From assembly GCA_947176055.1 (NCBI GenBank), contig CAMWPE010000035.1:1-13958 (forward strand): a stretch of 13,958 nucleotides of DNA, read 5' to 3'. This stretch comes from an uncultured Desulfovibrio sp. (GTDB lineage: Bacteria > Desulfobacterota > Desulfovibrionia > Desulfovibrionales > Desulfovibrionaceae). Both the position numbers and the translations under genes were made by a program. The number at the start of each line of letters is the position of its first letter. The first letter of the stretch is position 1. Of this stretch, positions 1 through 6,793 are shown in pieces. The notes beneath the pieces were generated by a model. The model was not told where the DNA came from. It saw only the letters and a list, made by a program, of their open reading frames with translations, and did no database searches.

Positions 1-38
1 CATTTGTTGCGCTCGCTCTAATCGCGCTGTTCCTATAG
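1..38 (+). CDS. Possible 3' end of an upstream membrane protein gene
   Basis: Reading from base 3, the frame gives the hydrophobic tail FVALALIALFL followed by a TAG at 36-38. This looks like the last transmembrane helix of a protein whose gene begins left of the window. Eleven codons are too few to name a family. The stop codon lies inside the 28-bp inverted repeat at 27-54, so the same LFL-stop is also encoded on the minus strand at the right end of the window. It could equally be non-coding. Confidence 0.25.
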   Translation, partial: FVALALIALFL

Positions 39-54
39 TGCCGACAGAGCCTAG
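27..54. repeat. Left copy of a 28-bp inverted repeat
   Basis: The sequence begins CTGTTCCTATAGTGCCGACA and continues with GAGCCTAG. It is the exact reverse complement of the last 28 bases of the window (13931-13958). Identity stops abruptly inward of base 54. The right copy runs to the window edge, so it may extend outward. In the right copy this sequence is the 5' end of the leucine-rich-repeat gene (GTG at 13947). In the left copy the same GTG (38-40) opens only a 15-codon frame. Confidence 0.9.
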
Positions 55-73
55 TTTTTCCACAAACCGGCCC

Positions 74-102
74 TTGATTTTCTGAACCATTTTGTATATT
101 AT
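74..102 (+). promoter_or_regulatory. Candidate sigma-70 promoter upstream of the TetR gene
   Basis: TTGATT (74-79) and TATTAT (97-102) are separated by 17 bases, matching the consensus hexamers at 4/6 and 5/6 positions. If used, the TetR mRNA would have a leader of about 180 nt. No start codon with a good frame follows the AAAAAGGAG at 181-188, so that site appears unused. Apart from this promoter and the palindrome at 256-277, nothing else is recognisable between 55 and 288. Confidence 0.35.
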
Positions 103-255
103 ATTTGATCGCGGACAGCGAGGCTCCGTTGAGCGGCGGAATAAGATAAAGTTGCCTCAATGACTACAGGGACTATAGAAAAAGGAGAATTCCAGCAATA
201 CGCCCGGATCCGCCGAAGCTCCGCGCGCCGGTGAAAAATCGCCGTTTATCTGGAA

Positions 256-277
256 ATAATTATGTTTTTTTAATTAT
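256..277. promoter_or_regulatory. 22-bp palindrome before tetR, likely autoregulatory operator
   Basis: ATAATTA (256-262) and TAATTAT (271-277) are perfect inverted 7-bp arms around the 8-nt spacer TGTTTTTT. The right arm ends 11 bases before the TetR start codon and touches the ribosome binding site AAGGAACGGAG. TetR-family repressors usually bind palindromes of this size in their own promoter or leader. That this is the TetR operator is inferred from position. No second copy was seen in the window. Confidence 0.45.
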
Positions 278-288
278 AAGGAACGGAG

Positions 289-867
289 ATGTCCGCCGAA
301 AGAATTTTGACTTGCGCTTTGAACCGTTTTGTCCGGCAAGGTTACGATTCGACGTCGCTTTCGGAAATAGCGGCCGATGCAGGTATTCGCAAGCCTTCCA
401 TATACGCTCATTTTGCCAGCAAAAAGCAAATTTTTATGAAGCTTCTCGAACTTGCCTGGGAAAAAGAACGGGAGCGCGTCGAACAGCTGGCGACGTGCGG
501 CGATCCGGACGCCTTGCGAAATTACATCCGCGCCATTCGCGAGCGGTGCAGCGAAGACAATTTTTTGCTGTTCTGGCTAATGGCCATCTATATGCCGCCA
601 GCCGGGCTGGACGCGGAAATTTACAAATACGACGCGCTGTACGCGGAGCGCATGGACGCGGCGATTAAGGCGGCGTTAAAAATCAAGTTTCATAAAGAGG
701 CTCTTACGCCCGGCGACGAAATATTCATCGACGCCTACGCGGGCATAATCCGTTGTATTCACGCCGAACTGCTGTATCACGGTCCGGATCATTCAGAGAG
801 CAAGGCCAAGGCCCTGTGGAAAATATTTGAACTGGCCTCGCCCTCCGCGGATCGGCTTCGGGATTAA
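289..867 (+). CDS. TetR/AcrR-family transcriptional regulator
   Basis: A 192-residue protein of normal TetR length. Residues about 3-50 form the family's N-terminal DNA-binding three-helix domain: an ILTCALNRFVRQGYDSTSL helix, then IAADAGIRKPSIYAHFASK, the typical helix-turn-helix with the conserved G-x-Y-x-HF ending. Residues about 55-190 form the variable helical ligand and dimer domain, so the ligand cannot be read. ATG at 289 is chosen because AAGGAACGGAG sits just before it and the HTH begins where expected. A 22-bp palindrome overlaps the leader, suggesting autorepression. The gene converges on the broken cstA-like gene with a 14-bp gap, so it has no obvious divergent target inside the window. 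Its target may lie to the left. The family call is firm; the regulon is unknown. Confidence 0.93.
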   Translation: MSAERILTCALNRFVRQGYDSTSLSEIAADAGIRKPSIYAHFASKKQIFMKLLELAWEKERERVEQLATCGDPDALRNYIRAIRERCSEDNFLLFWLMAIYMPPAGLDAEIYKYDALYAERMDAAIKAALKIKFHKEALTPGDEIFIDAYAGIIRCIHAELLYHGPDHSESKAKALWKIFELASPSADRLRD

Positions 868-881
868 TACCGCGTTATTAT

Positions 882-2703
882 CTATTCCGGCACAAACATC
901 TTGAACTCTTCCCCAAATTGATCATGGACGATAGTACGCGCGCTCATTAATACCTTCCAGCGTCGCAATGTTCCCCAGATGACAACCGTCATCATGCCCA
1001 TGGCGAGGGCGCTTAAAAATGCGAGCAGATAATGGCCGTTGGGCGTATACTGATAGAGAATCAGCCAAATTCCGGCCCAGAAAATGATGATTGTCATGAA
1101 AATCCCGGGAACACCCGCGAGGAGGGCGTACTTGCGCCGGTTCATGCGCAAGTGGACCGTCGCGCCTATAAGCAACGTCACCGACGCCAGCAACTGGTTG
1201 CTGATGCCAAACAGCGGCCAGATATTTCTGATATTGCCGGTATAGACGAGATATCCCCAGGCGCCGGTAAAAATAACGCTTGTGACAATTATCCCCGGTT
1301 TCCATTCCACGTCGCCCATTTTAGGCCAGACTTTGCCCAGCATCTCCCGCGGGAAAAAGCGGCCAACCCGGGCGCCCGCGTCCGCAGCCGAAAGAATGAA
1401 CACGGCTTCGAACATAATGGAGAAATGGTACCAGTAAGCCATGAGATGATTCATGAAAGGTATTTGCGAAAAAATATGGGCCATGCCCGCGGCCAGGGAT
1501 ACTGCTCCGCCAGGGCGGCGAATAAGGTTTTCCTGAACTTCAGCCTCAAGCGCGGGCAATTCGGAAACTTTCATCCCCAGCGCCTCGAAGGCCTCAACCG
1601 GAGAATTGATCGCGAAGAAATCCGCCGGAACCAGGAAGCGGGCCGCGATTAGCGCCATGAATGGCGACGAAGCCTTCAAGAAGCATTGCTCCGTAGCCTA
1701 CGAAAGCGCGTCATGCTCTGTGCCGATCATCTTCGGCGTAGCGCCAGCGCCAATGGTCGCGTGAAATCCAGACATGGCGCCGCATGCTATGGCGATAAAA
1801 ATAAAGGGGAACACCGGCCCCGCGACTATGGGTCCCCAGCCCGCGTCGAAACGCGTAAAGGCCGGCATATTGAAATTGGGAATTACCCATAGAATCCCTA
1901 CGGCCAAACCCAGAATCGTGCCCACCTTGAGGAAGGTCGATAGGTAATCGCGAGGCAAGAGCAAAAGCCAGACGGGAAGGACAGACGCGAAAAAACCGTA
2001 GATGGGCGGAATGATCGAAAGGGGTTTCTTATCGATATCCCGCCAGCCGAAGAATTCTGGATGCGCCGTCACCCACGGGCCGGTCAATAGGCAAAGAAAA
2101 GGAGGAGTAAATGATCGACGCCCCCATACGCCTCCGTTTTTGGACAGTTTCATATATGCCCATGATAATGGCACTAGGCAACGTGGCGGCTACCGTGTAG
2201 GTTGACCACAGGCTGTTGCGCATGGCGTTAACCACCGCCATGCTCAAACCGGCGAGAGTCAGGATGAGCGGAGCCAGAACCGACCATGCTGTGACTGCGC
2301 CCGTTCCGGGATCAATTTCGCGAATCGCTATATAGGCCAGACTTAAACCTTTGTGTCTTACCGAGCGGAAAAGAACGACCAGATAATGCGCGCCCCCGGC
2401 GAGCACGCAACCGATGAAGATCCAGAGCAGACCGGGCATATAACCGTATTGAGCGGCCAGCGCCGGTCCAAGCAAAGGACCCGCCGCGGCGATGGCGGCG
2501 AAGTGATGGCCAAAGAGGACGTATTTGTTGGTTTTCACATAATCGTATCCGTCGGCGAAGCGATCGGCGGGAGTTTTTCTGGCGTCGTTTAAATTGAGCG
2601 CCTTTTGGGCCAGAAAGAGTCCGCAAAACCGGTAACCGATGGCGAACACCAGCAAAGCTACGAAGATAACCGTAGCGGCGTTTATTCCGTTTGCCGCCTC
2701 CAT
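882..2703 (-). pseudogene. cstA: Broken CstA-family carbon starvation / pyruvate transporter
   Basis: CstA proteins are multi-pass inner-membrane transporters for pyruvate or peptides, induced by carbon starvation. The ATG at 2703 follows GGGAGGG, and the N-terminal part (KTNKYVLFGHHFAAIAAAGP, GPALAAQYGYMPGLLWI) is clearly CstA. The middle (FASVLPVWLLLLPRDYLSTF, PFIFIAIACGAMSGFHATI) is in a second frame. The end (AYWYHFSIMFEAVFIL, NIWPLFGISNQLLA) runs to 882. Restoring the family pattern needs about five small indels: two bases lost near 2152-2157, one lost near 2128, one gained near 2097-2100, one lost near 1700-1702 and one gained at 1659. The segment GYGAMLLEGFVAI, a conserved CstA stretch, is present only in a third frame between the last two lesions. 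Total length is normal, so decay is by point indels rather than deletion. Sequencing error is the alternative. Confidence 0.85.
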
Positions 2704-3111
2704 TATTCCCTCCCGCGAAAAACGATGATTTTCAAAACAGGATTTTAAAAATAATTTTAGATTCTCTTTGCTGGGGCAATCCTATTGTAAGAAATTTCCA
2801 CAGCGTTTTTGATTGCGGACGCCCAGAAACCGCAATGGCCGATTCTCGCGCGACGCCCGCGAAATTATAGCATTCGTCTCGTTGCTATGAGATAATTATA
2901 TAGCGTTTAACGTCTGAAAACAGCGGCGCGCTATGGCGGTTTTACGGCGCGAATCGGAGCGCTTACGGACGCCCGCGAAAATGTGTCCAGGACGATTTAC
3001 ACCGACTATAAGGGCCATTTTCAGGCGAAACATGCTATAAAAGCTTGACCCTATGGCGGGAAACAGGGTCGGCGCGATCTCTGTCCGGCTGGTCTTGGCC
3101 GCGGAGGAAAA
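2704..3111. other. 408-bp gap between cstA-like and CDF genes
   Basis: This divergent intergenic region holds the AT-rich leader of the cstA-like gene (about 2704-2790, including runs such as TTTTAAAAATAATTTTAG) and then mostly GC-rich sequence with no confident gene. The phrase GACGCCCGCGAAA occurs twice (about 2853 and 2970). TGCTATAAA at 3033-3041 resembles an extended -10 element for the CDF gene. GACCCT (3047-3052) and AGGGTC (3065-3070) can pair around a 12-nt loop in its leader. A 45-codon frame at 2911-3048 has no good start and is treated as unassigned. Confidence 0.4.
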
Positions 3112-4026
3112 TTGAACAGGGAAAAATATATCCGGCGCGTTACCCTTACCGGAAGCGTCGTAAATTTTATTCTGGTAATTTTCAAATTCCTGGCGGGAAT
3201 TTTCGGCTCGAGCTCGGCCATGATCGCCGACGCGGCTCATTCCCTCTCCGACTTCGCTTCCGATATTATCCTTTTATTATGTCTGCGAGTTTCCGGCAAA
3301 CCGGAGGATGAGGATCACGCTTACGGGCATGGGAAATTTGAAACCCTGGCTTCGGCGGCCATAGGCCTGATTCTGCTTTTGACCGGCGGAGGCCTGTTCT
3401 GGGATGGCGCCAGCTCGATAATTAAATATTTGGCTGGCGAGACGCTGGAATCGCCGACATGGCTGGCCTTCTCCGCGGCGGTTATTTCTATTGTAGCGAA
3501 AGAAGGACTTTATCGTTATACCATGCTCGCGGCTCAAAAAACTGATTCCGGCGCGTTGCGAACCAACGCCTGGCATCACAGGAGCGACGCCTTGAGTTCC
3601 ATAGCCACAATAATCGGCGTTGGCGGCGCGATGCTGGGAGACGGCTGGCGCATTCTCGATCCGCTCGCGGCTTGCCTCATTAGCCTTTTCATCGTCGGAA
3701 TGGCGATTTCGCTTATGAGGCCCAGCCTGGACGAGCTCATGGAAAAATCCCTGCCCGAAACGGAAAAGGAGAAAATAGTCCGTATTATTTTAGCCGTTCC
3801 GGGCGTTATCGCCTATCATCGTCTCCGGACAAGACGCATTGGTTCCGGCAGGGCCATCGAGGTGCACATAAAACTGGCTGGGGACATGAGCTTGCGCGAC
3901 GCGCATGACGCGGCCACGCTCATCGAAAAACGTCTAAAGGAGGAGTTAGGGGATAATACACATATCGGCGCGCATATGGAACCGGCGGATGGGACGCCGC
4001 GGGAAAAGCCGGCGGACGAAAATTAA
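3112..4026 (+). CDS. Cation diffusion facilitator (CDF) family metal exporter
   Basis: A 304-residue CDF transporter, which exports Zn2+ or related divalent cations from the cytoplasm by proton antiport and works as a homodimer. Transmembrane segments span about residues 10-200. The metal-site motifs are both present: H43-SLS-D47 in helix 2 (ADAAHSLSDFASD) and H155-HRS-D159 in helix 5 (WHHRSDALSS). The HD/HD combination is the one usual in zinc carriers, whereas E. coli YiiP has DD/HD. Residues about 210-290 (VPGVIAYHRLRTRRIGSG onward) form the cytoplasmic dimerisation domain. The start is TTG at 3112, preceded by GGAGG with 4 bases between. The gene stands alone on its strand and converges on the damaged permease gene 28 bp away. 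It is intact while both neighbouring transporter genes are broken. Zn specificity is inferred. Confidence 0.93.
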   Translation: MNREKYIRRVTLTGSVVNFILVIFKFLAGIFGSSSAMIADAAHSLSDFASDIILLLCLRVSGKPEDEDHAYGHGKFETLASAAIGLILLLTGGGLFWDGASSIIKYLAGETLESPTWLAFSAAVISIVAKEGLYRYTMLAAQKTDSGALRTNAWHHRSDALSSIATIIGVGGAMLGDGWRILDPLAACLISLFIVGMAISLMRPSLDELMEKSLPETEKEKIVRIILAVPGVIAYHRLRTRRIGSGRAIEVHIKLAGDMSLRDAHDAATLIEKRLKEELGDNTHIGAHMEPADGTPREKPADEN

Positions 4027-4054
4027 GGTTTCGCTAATCCCGCGGACGCGCTTC

Positions 4055-5188
4055 TTATAGAAAAGTCTCTCCGACGTAATTGAACAGCCAGCCCGCGAGA
4101 GTGAACACAATCCAGAGGTACAGCATAAAGACAGTCTGGAGTTTCCAGGTCATAATCTGGCGCGGGAGCAGGATTTCAGGCAGGCTGGCCGCGACCGCGC
4201 TCATGCAGAAGGCCAGCGTTGTTCCTATGGACAAGCCTTTCATAAGCAAACTTTCCATGACCGGAACGATGGCGGTAACGTTGGAATATAGAGGAATGCC
4301 GGCGAGGGCGGCGAGAGGGACAGCGCGCCAGTCGCTAGTCCCGAAACGAGTAGCGAACCAGTCGTCCGGCGCAAAGCCATGCAGACTGGCGCCGACGCCG
4401 ACGCCGACTATGACCCAAAGCCATATCTTGCGGAAAATTGAGCGCGTTTCGCCGATGGCGAAAGAATGGCGGCGGAAGATTGAATATTTTTGGTTGGCGG
4501 CTTCGCCGGTTTGAGGCGAATCCTGGGCGCGGGCTTCGCGAAGGTATGGTCGCAACCAGCGCTCCGCCCCTATGGCGTCCATCAGAAAACCGCCGATTAT
4601 CTCCCCGCCGCCGCTCCTGTCGCTATGTAAATGACCGTAAATTTCCAGCCCAGCAATCCCCGGAGGAGGACTACGGCGCTCTCGTTTATAAGCGGCGAGA
4701 CGATGAGGAAAGACATGGCTACGCCGAAAGGTATTCCCGCGGAGGCGAAGCCCAGGAAAAGCGGAATGCCGGAACAGGAGCAAAACGGCGTGACGGAGCC
4801 AAAGAGGGCTCCAAGCGCATATCCAAAAACGCGCCTTTTGCCTGTAAGATAAGCGCGGACACGCTCCATATTCAGGGAAGCGCGAAGCCAGGCTATAACA
4901 TAGATCAGTCCCGCGAGAAGCAATAATATCTTCGCCGCGTCGTAAACGAAAAATTCCAGGACGCTCGCTATAGAGGACTACGCGGAAAGACCAAGCGCGT
5001 CGTAAGTCAGCCAGTTCGCGAATGGCTCAACGAAGTCGTAAGCGGCGACCCAGAGGATGACGCAAAAGGCGATTTTTATGAGATACCGCGTCTTCCAGCC
5101 GGCGGGCTCCTCCGCGACGGCTGCGCTCGTCCCGCATGAACAACTGCAAGATTGGGATTTCTGGCCAGGGGGAACAAGCTTTTTTCAT
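4055..5188 (-). pseudogene. Broken ArsP_1-family (DUF318/YraQ-like) permease
   Basis: ArsP_1 permeases are multi-pass membrane proteins; characterised members expel trivalent organoarsenicals. The core is plain: GALFGSVTPFCSCSGIPLF, the GIPFGVAMSFLIVSPLINES segment, and a C-terminal half with AALAGIPLYSNVTAIVPV. The gene is split by three lesions. Near 4605 one G seems lost from a G run (TGAAAG then EIIGGFLMDAIG in another frame). At 4978-4980 an in-frame TAG interrupts TYDALGLSA*SSIASVLEFF. Near 5168-5172 a C run shifts the N-terminus, which reads MKKACSP then GQKSQSCSCSCGTSAAV. The restored N-terminus thus has a CSCSCG thiol cluster and one helix before the main domain. Start is the ATG at 5188, or possibly the ATG at about 5216. 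The first frame with a usable start otherwise begins at TTG 4923. The gene lies directly downstream of the arsR-type gene, and the two share an operator-like motif. Confidence 0.8.
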
Positions 5189-5238
5189 GAAACCGGGGAA
5201 ACGTCGGGGAAAATGACATTTTTCTCTTCTTATATTTT

Positions 5239-5262
5239 GTCTATTGGCCAAATTGACAAATA
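5239..5262 (-). promoter_or_regulatory. Operator-like palindrome in the permease promoter
   Basis: On the minus strand the site has arms TATTTG and CCAATA separated by 9 bases, followed by GAC. It matches the site at 5701-5724, upstream of the ArsR gene, at 18 of 24 positions without gaps. It sits about 50-75 bases before the permease start and overlaps a possible -35 (TTGTCA) and an AT-rich -10 (AATATAAG), a position suited to repression. Binding by the neighbouring ArsR protein is inferred. Confidence 0.5.
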
Positions 5263-5321
5263 TTTTGCAAAAAATAACCGCGAAAGTCTTCGAGTTCGCA
5301 AGCGTATAGCCGCGATGAACT

Positions 5322-5336
5322 CCCGCGCGACGCGGG
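5322..5336. terminator. GC hairpin between arsR-type gene and permease
   Basis: CCCGCG (5322-5327) pairs perfectly with CGCGGG (5331-5336) around the loop CGA. It lies about 47 bases after the ArsR stop codon in the direction of arsR transcription. It could limit read-through into the permease gene, which has its own promoter. There is no clear U tract on the minus-strand side, so it may be only a structured spacer. Confidence 0.3.
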
Positions 5337-5382
5337 TCTTATCTTATAATATAATTCGCGAGCGCCGCTTCCGGATAAAGCT

Positions 5383-5682
5383 CTAATCTTCGCTATTCCG
5401 CTTGATCGCGCCTTCGGCGCATACCAGAAAATCCGCTAGGCAGCCAAGCTTCAAGCTATAATAGATATTCGTTCCGCGTTTTTCGGAGTCGACCACTCCC
5501 GCTTCCCGCAACACGGAGAGGTGTCTGGAGACTGTGGAGAGATCGCAACCTATCAGCTCGCGCAATTCGCAAACGCATTTTTCGCCGTCGCGCATGGCAT
5601 CGACCATACGCAGTCTGCTGGGATGGCCTAAAGCCTTGAAAACTCGCGCGCTGGCTTCGAAAACTTTATTCTGTCCGGTCAT
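5383..5682 (-). CDS. ArsR/SmtB-family metal(loid)-responsive repressor
   Basis: A 99-residue winged-helix repressor of the normal ArsR length. Residues 8-25 (FEASARVFKALGHPSRLRMV) open the fold. CVCEL at about 36-40 is the ArsR-type metalloid-binding site in the helix before the recognition helix. CDLSTVSRHLSVLREAGVV is the DNA-recognition helix, and SEKRGTNIYYSL the wing. As(III), Sb(III) or a similar thiolophile would release it from DNA. The frame also has ATGs at 5742 and 5733, but these give a 20-residue N-terminal extension foreign to the family and lie on the TTGACA -35 element. I therefore chose ATG 5682, which follows AAGCGGAA. The operator-like motif at 5701-5724 indicates autoregulation, and a second copy precedes the downstream permease gene. 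Family certain, inducer inferred, start moderately sure. Confidence 0.9.
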   Translation of the reverse strand: MTGQNKVFEASARVFKALGHPSRLRMVDAMRDGEKCVCELRELIGCDLSTVSRHLSVLREAGVVDSEKRGTNIYYSLKLGCLADFLVCAEGAIKRNSED

Positions 5683-5700
5683 GGAAATTCCGCTTATCTG

Positions 5701-5724
5701 GTTTATTGGCAAATTAAGCAAATA
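5701..5724 (-). promoter_or_regulatory. Operator-like palindrome in the arsR promoter
   Basis: On the minus strand the arms TATTTG and CCAATA are 9 bases apart, followed by AAC. The arms form an imperfect palindrome (TATTKG / CMAATA). The site covers the presumed -10 region of the ArsR gene and matches the motif before the permease at 18 of 24 positions. This is the arrangement expected for an autoregulated ArsR repressor. Confidence 0.5.
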
Positions 5725-5739
5725 ATCGCTCATTGTCAA
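5711..5739 (-). promoter_or_regulatory. Candidate promoter of the ArsR-family gene
   Basis: On the minus strand there is a perfect TTGACA (5739-5734), a 17-base spacer and TAATTT (5716-5711), a weak -10. The -10 lies inside the operator-like palindrome. Transcription from here would start near 5703 and leave a short leader before the ATG at 5682. A perfect 12-bp palindrome, TCTCGCGCGAGA (5744-5755), sits just upstream of the -35 and could be another protein site. Confidence 0.45.
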
Positions 5740-5951
5740 CATTTCTCGCGCGAGACCATGATAATATCTTCTAGATTCCCGCTTTTTCCACTGGCGTCGC
5801 GAGACTGGCGACTTATATCGACAATAACCGCGTTATAAATTAAGGTCGCGACGCGAGACGAGCTTGCCAGGCTCCGGCGGGTCCGACTCGTCATCGGCAT
5901 ACTCGTTCGTAATCTTTTTTGTTCTTCCAGCCGTGTCCGGAGCGCGATATA

Positions 5952-6311
5952 ATGGACTTCTTTAAAAATCTCCCCGTCCCCGCCGTAACGATAATTTTAT
6001 TGCTTGTGTCCAATATCTTTATGACATTCGCCTGGTACGGGCATTTGCGTTACAAAGGCCTGGCCCTGCCCATAGTGATCCTCTCAAGCTGGGGAATCGC
6101 TTTTTTCGAATACCTGTTGCAAGTGCCGGCAAACCGGATAGGCTACGGTCATTTTTCCGCGGCGGAACTGAAAACGCTTCAGGAAGTCATCTCTCTTACG
6201 GTTTTCATGCTTTTCTCCACGCTCTGGCTGGGCGAGGGGTTGCGCTGGAATCATCTCCTGGGCTTCGCTTTGATTGTCCTGGCCGCGTGGGTGATTTTCA
6301 AAAAGTGGTAG
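5952..6311 (+). CDS. DUF486 (DMT-superfamily) small membrane protein
   Basis: A 119-residue, four-helix inner-membrane protein of the DUF486 family, which belongs to the drug/metabolite transporter superfamily. Its substrate is unknown. The family pattern is clear: SNIFMTFAWYGHLRY in the first helix, SSWGIAFFEYLLQVPANRIG in the second, FSAAELKTLQEVISL before the third, and LGEGLRWNHLLGFALIVLAA near the end. The frame can be extended to a TTG at 5919, but ATG 5952 gives the normal family length and has CCGGAG 9 bases before it. It is transcribed away from arsR; the 209 bp between the two starts hold no other gene. An 8-bp hairpin follows its stop. Confidence 0.9.
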   Translation: MDFFKNLPVPAVTIILLLVSNIFMTFAWYGHLRYKGLALPIVILSSWGIAFFEYLLQVPANRIGYGHFSAAELKTLQEVISLTVFMLFSTLWLGEGLRWNHLLGFALIVLAAWVIFKKW

Positions 6312-6319
6312 AATGCGCG

Positions 6320-6344
6320 CTTTATTCGGCTCGCTGGAATAAAG
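6320..6344 (+). terminator. AT-rich hairpin after the DUF486 gene
   Basis: CTTTATTC (6320-6327) and GAATAAAG (6337-6344) are a perfect 8-bp inverted repeat around a 9-nt loop, starting 9 bases after the DUF486 stop. There is no T tract after it and the stem is weak, so terminator function is uncertain. It does mark a boundary between the DUF486 gene and the small ORFs and receptor operon that follow. Confidence 0.3.
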
Positions 6345-6377
6345 AGGGCGGATGTTCGCGTTGGAATATATTAAATT

Positions 6378-6563
6378 TTGTTTGCGCGCTTCGCTTCGTT
6401 TCGCCTTCCTGAGCGAGAGGAGAACGATAATACTTTAACTCAAGTTTTGGAATTAAAACACGGCTGGCTTGTGTATGTTAAGAGGAATCTCGGCGGGGGC
6501 CTTGCCTTTGCGCCGAAAGAAAACGCCGAAGATATAAATATAGGAGATGAAATGGAGCATTGA
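6378..6563 (+). CDS. Small unrecognised ORF upstream of the receptor operon
   Basis: A 61-codon frame opening at TTG 6378, with no good ribosome binding site at that start. A GAGAGGAG at about 6415-6422 is followed by no ATG, GTG or TTG at a useful distance. The second half (ELKHGWLVYVKRNLGG, then LAFAPKENAEDINIGDEME) looks protein-like, soluble and without a signal peptide or cysteines. I do not recognise a family. Its end overlaps the start of the next ORF by 17 bp in another frame. Removing one A near 6552 would join the two into a single protein (INIGDE-WSIDAREFYDS), so it may be the front half of a frameshifted gene. Confidence 0.3.
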   Translation: MFARFASFRLPEREENDNTLTQVLELKHGWLVYVKRNLGGGLAFAPKENAEDINIGDEMEH

Positions 6564-6735
6564 CGCGCGGGAGTTTTACGACAGTATTAGGCAATGCGAT
6601 AATAACCTTGAATCGCGACGAATAGCGACCCGGGACGGTCGATCTGACGGGTTCGATCCTCTCGCCGAAGGGTCTTGTTATGACGAGCTCAAGGCCTATG
6701 GAGCCAAAACCGGAATTAAATTGGAACTCATATAA
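6547..6735 (+). CDS. Small unrecognised ORF, 58 bp before the TerD-TIR-NACHT gene
   Basis: A 62-codon frame from ATG 6547, encoding a soluble protein (REFYDSIRQCDNNLESRR near the front and SCYDELKAYGAKTGIKLELI at the end). I do not recognise a family. AGGAG lies immediately before the ATG, which is too close for normal initiation. Translation by coupling to the upstream frame, or a single frameshifted gene spanning 6378-6735, are both plausible. It lies on the same strand as the receptor gene and may be cotranscribed with it. Confidence 0.35.
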   Translation: MKWSIDAREFYDSIRQCDNNLESRRIATRDGRSDGFDPLAEGSCYDELKAYGAKTGIKLELI

Positions 6736-6793
6736 AAGCGAAACCTACATAAAAAAACCGGGTTAAGCCAAAGCCTGGATAAAGGAGCCGCGC

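Noticed and set aside
5057..5386. 109-codon plus-strand frame over the permease 5' end and its promoter
   Set aside because: It is antisense to the family-like N-terminal permease sequence and spans the operator region; no recognisable domain.
5744..5755. TCTCGCGCGAGA palindrome as a third ArsR operator
   Set aside because: It shares no arm sequence with the two matching sites at 5239-5262 and 5701-5724. It may be a site for another protein or chance in CG-rich sequence.
6645..6665. GGGTTCGATCCT, resembling a tRNA T-arm
   Set aside because: The flanking bases do not form a five-pair T stem and there is no acceptor stem, D arm or anticodon arm around it. It lies within a protein-like frame.
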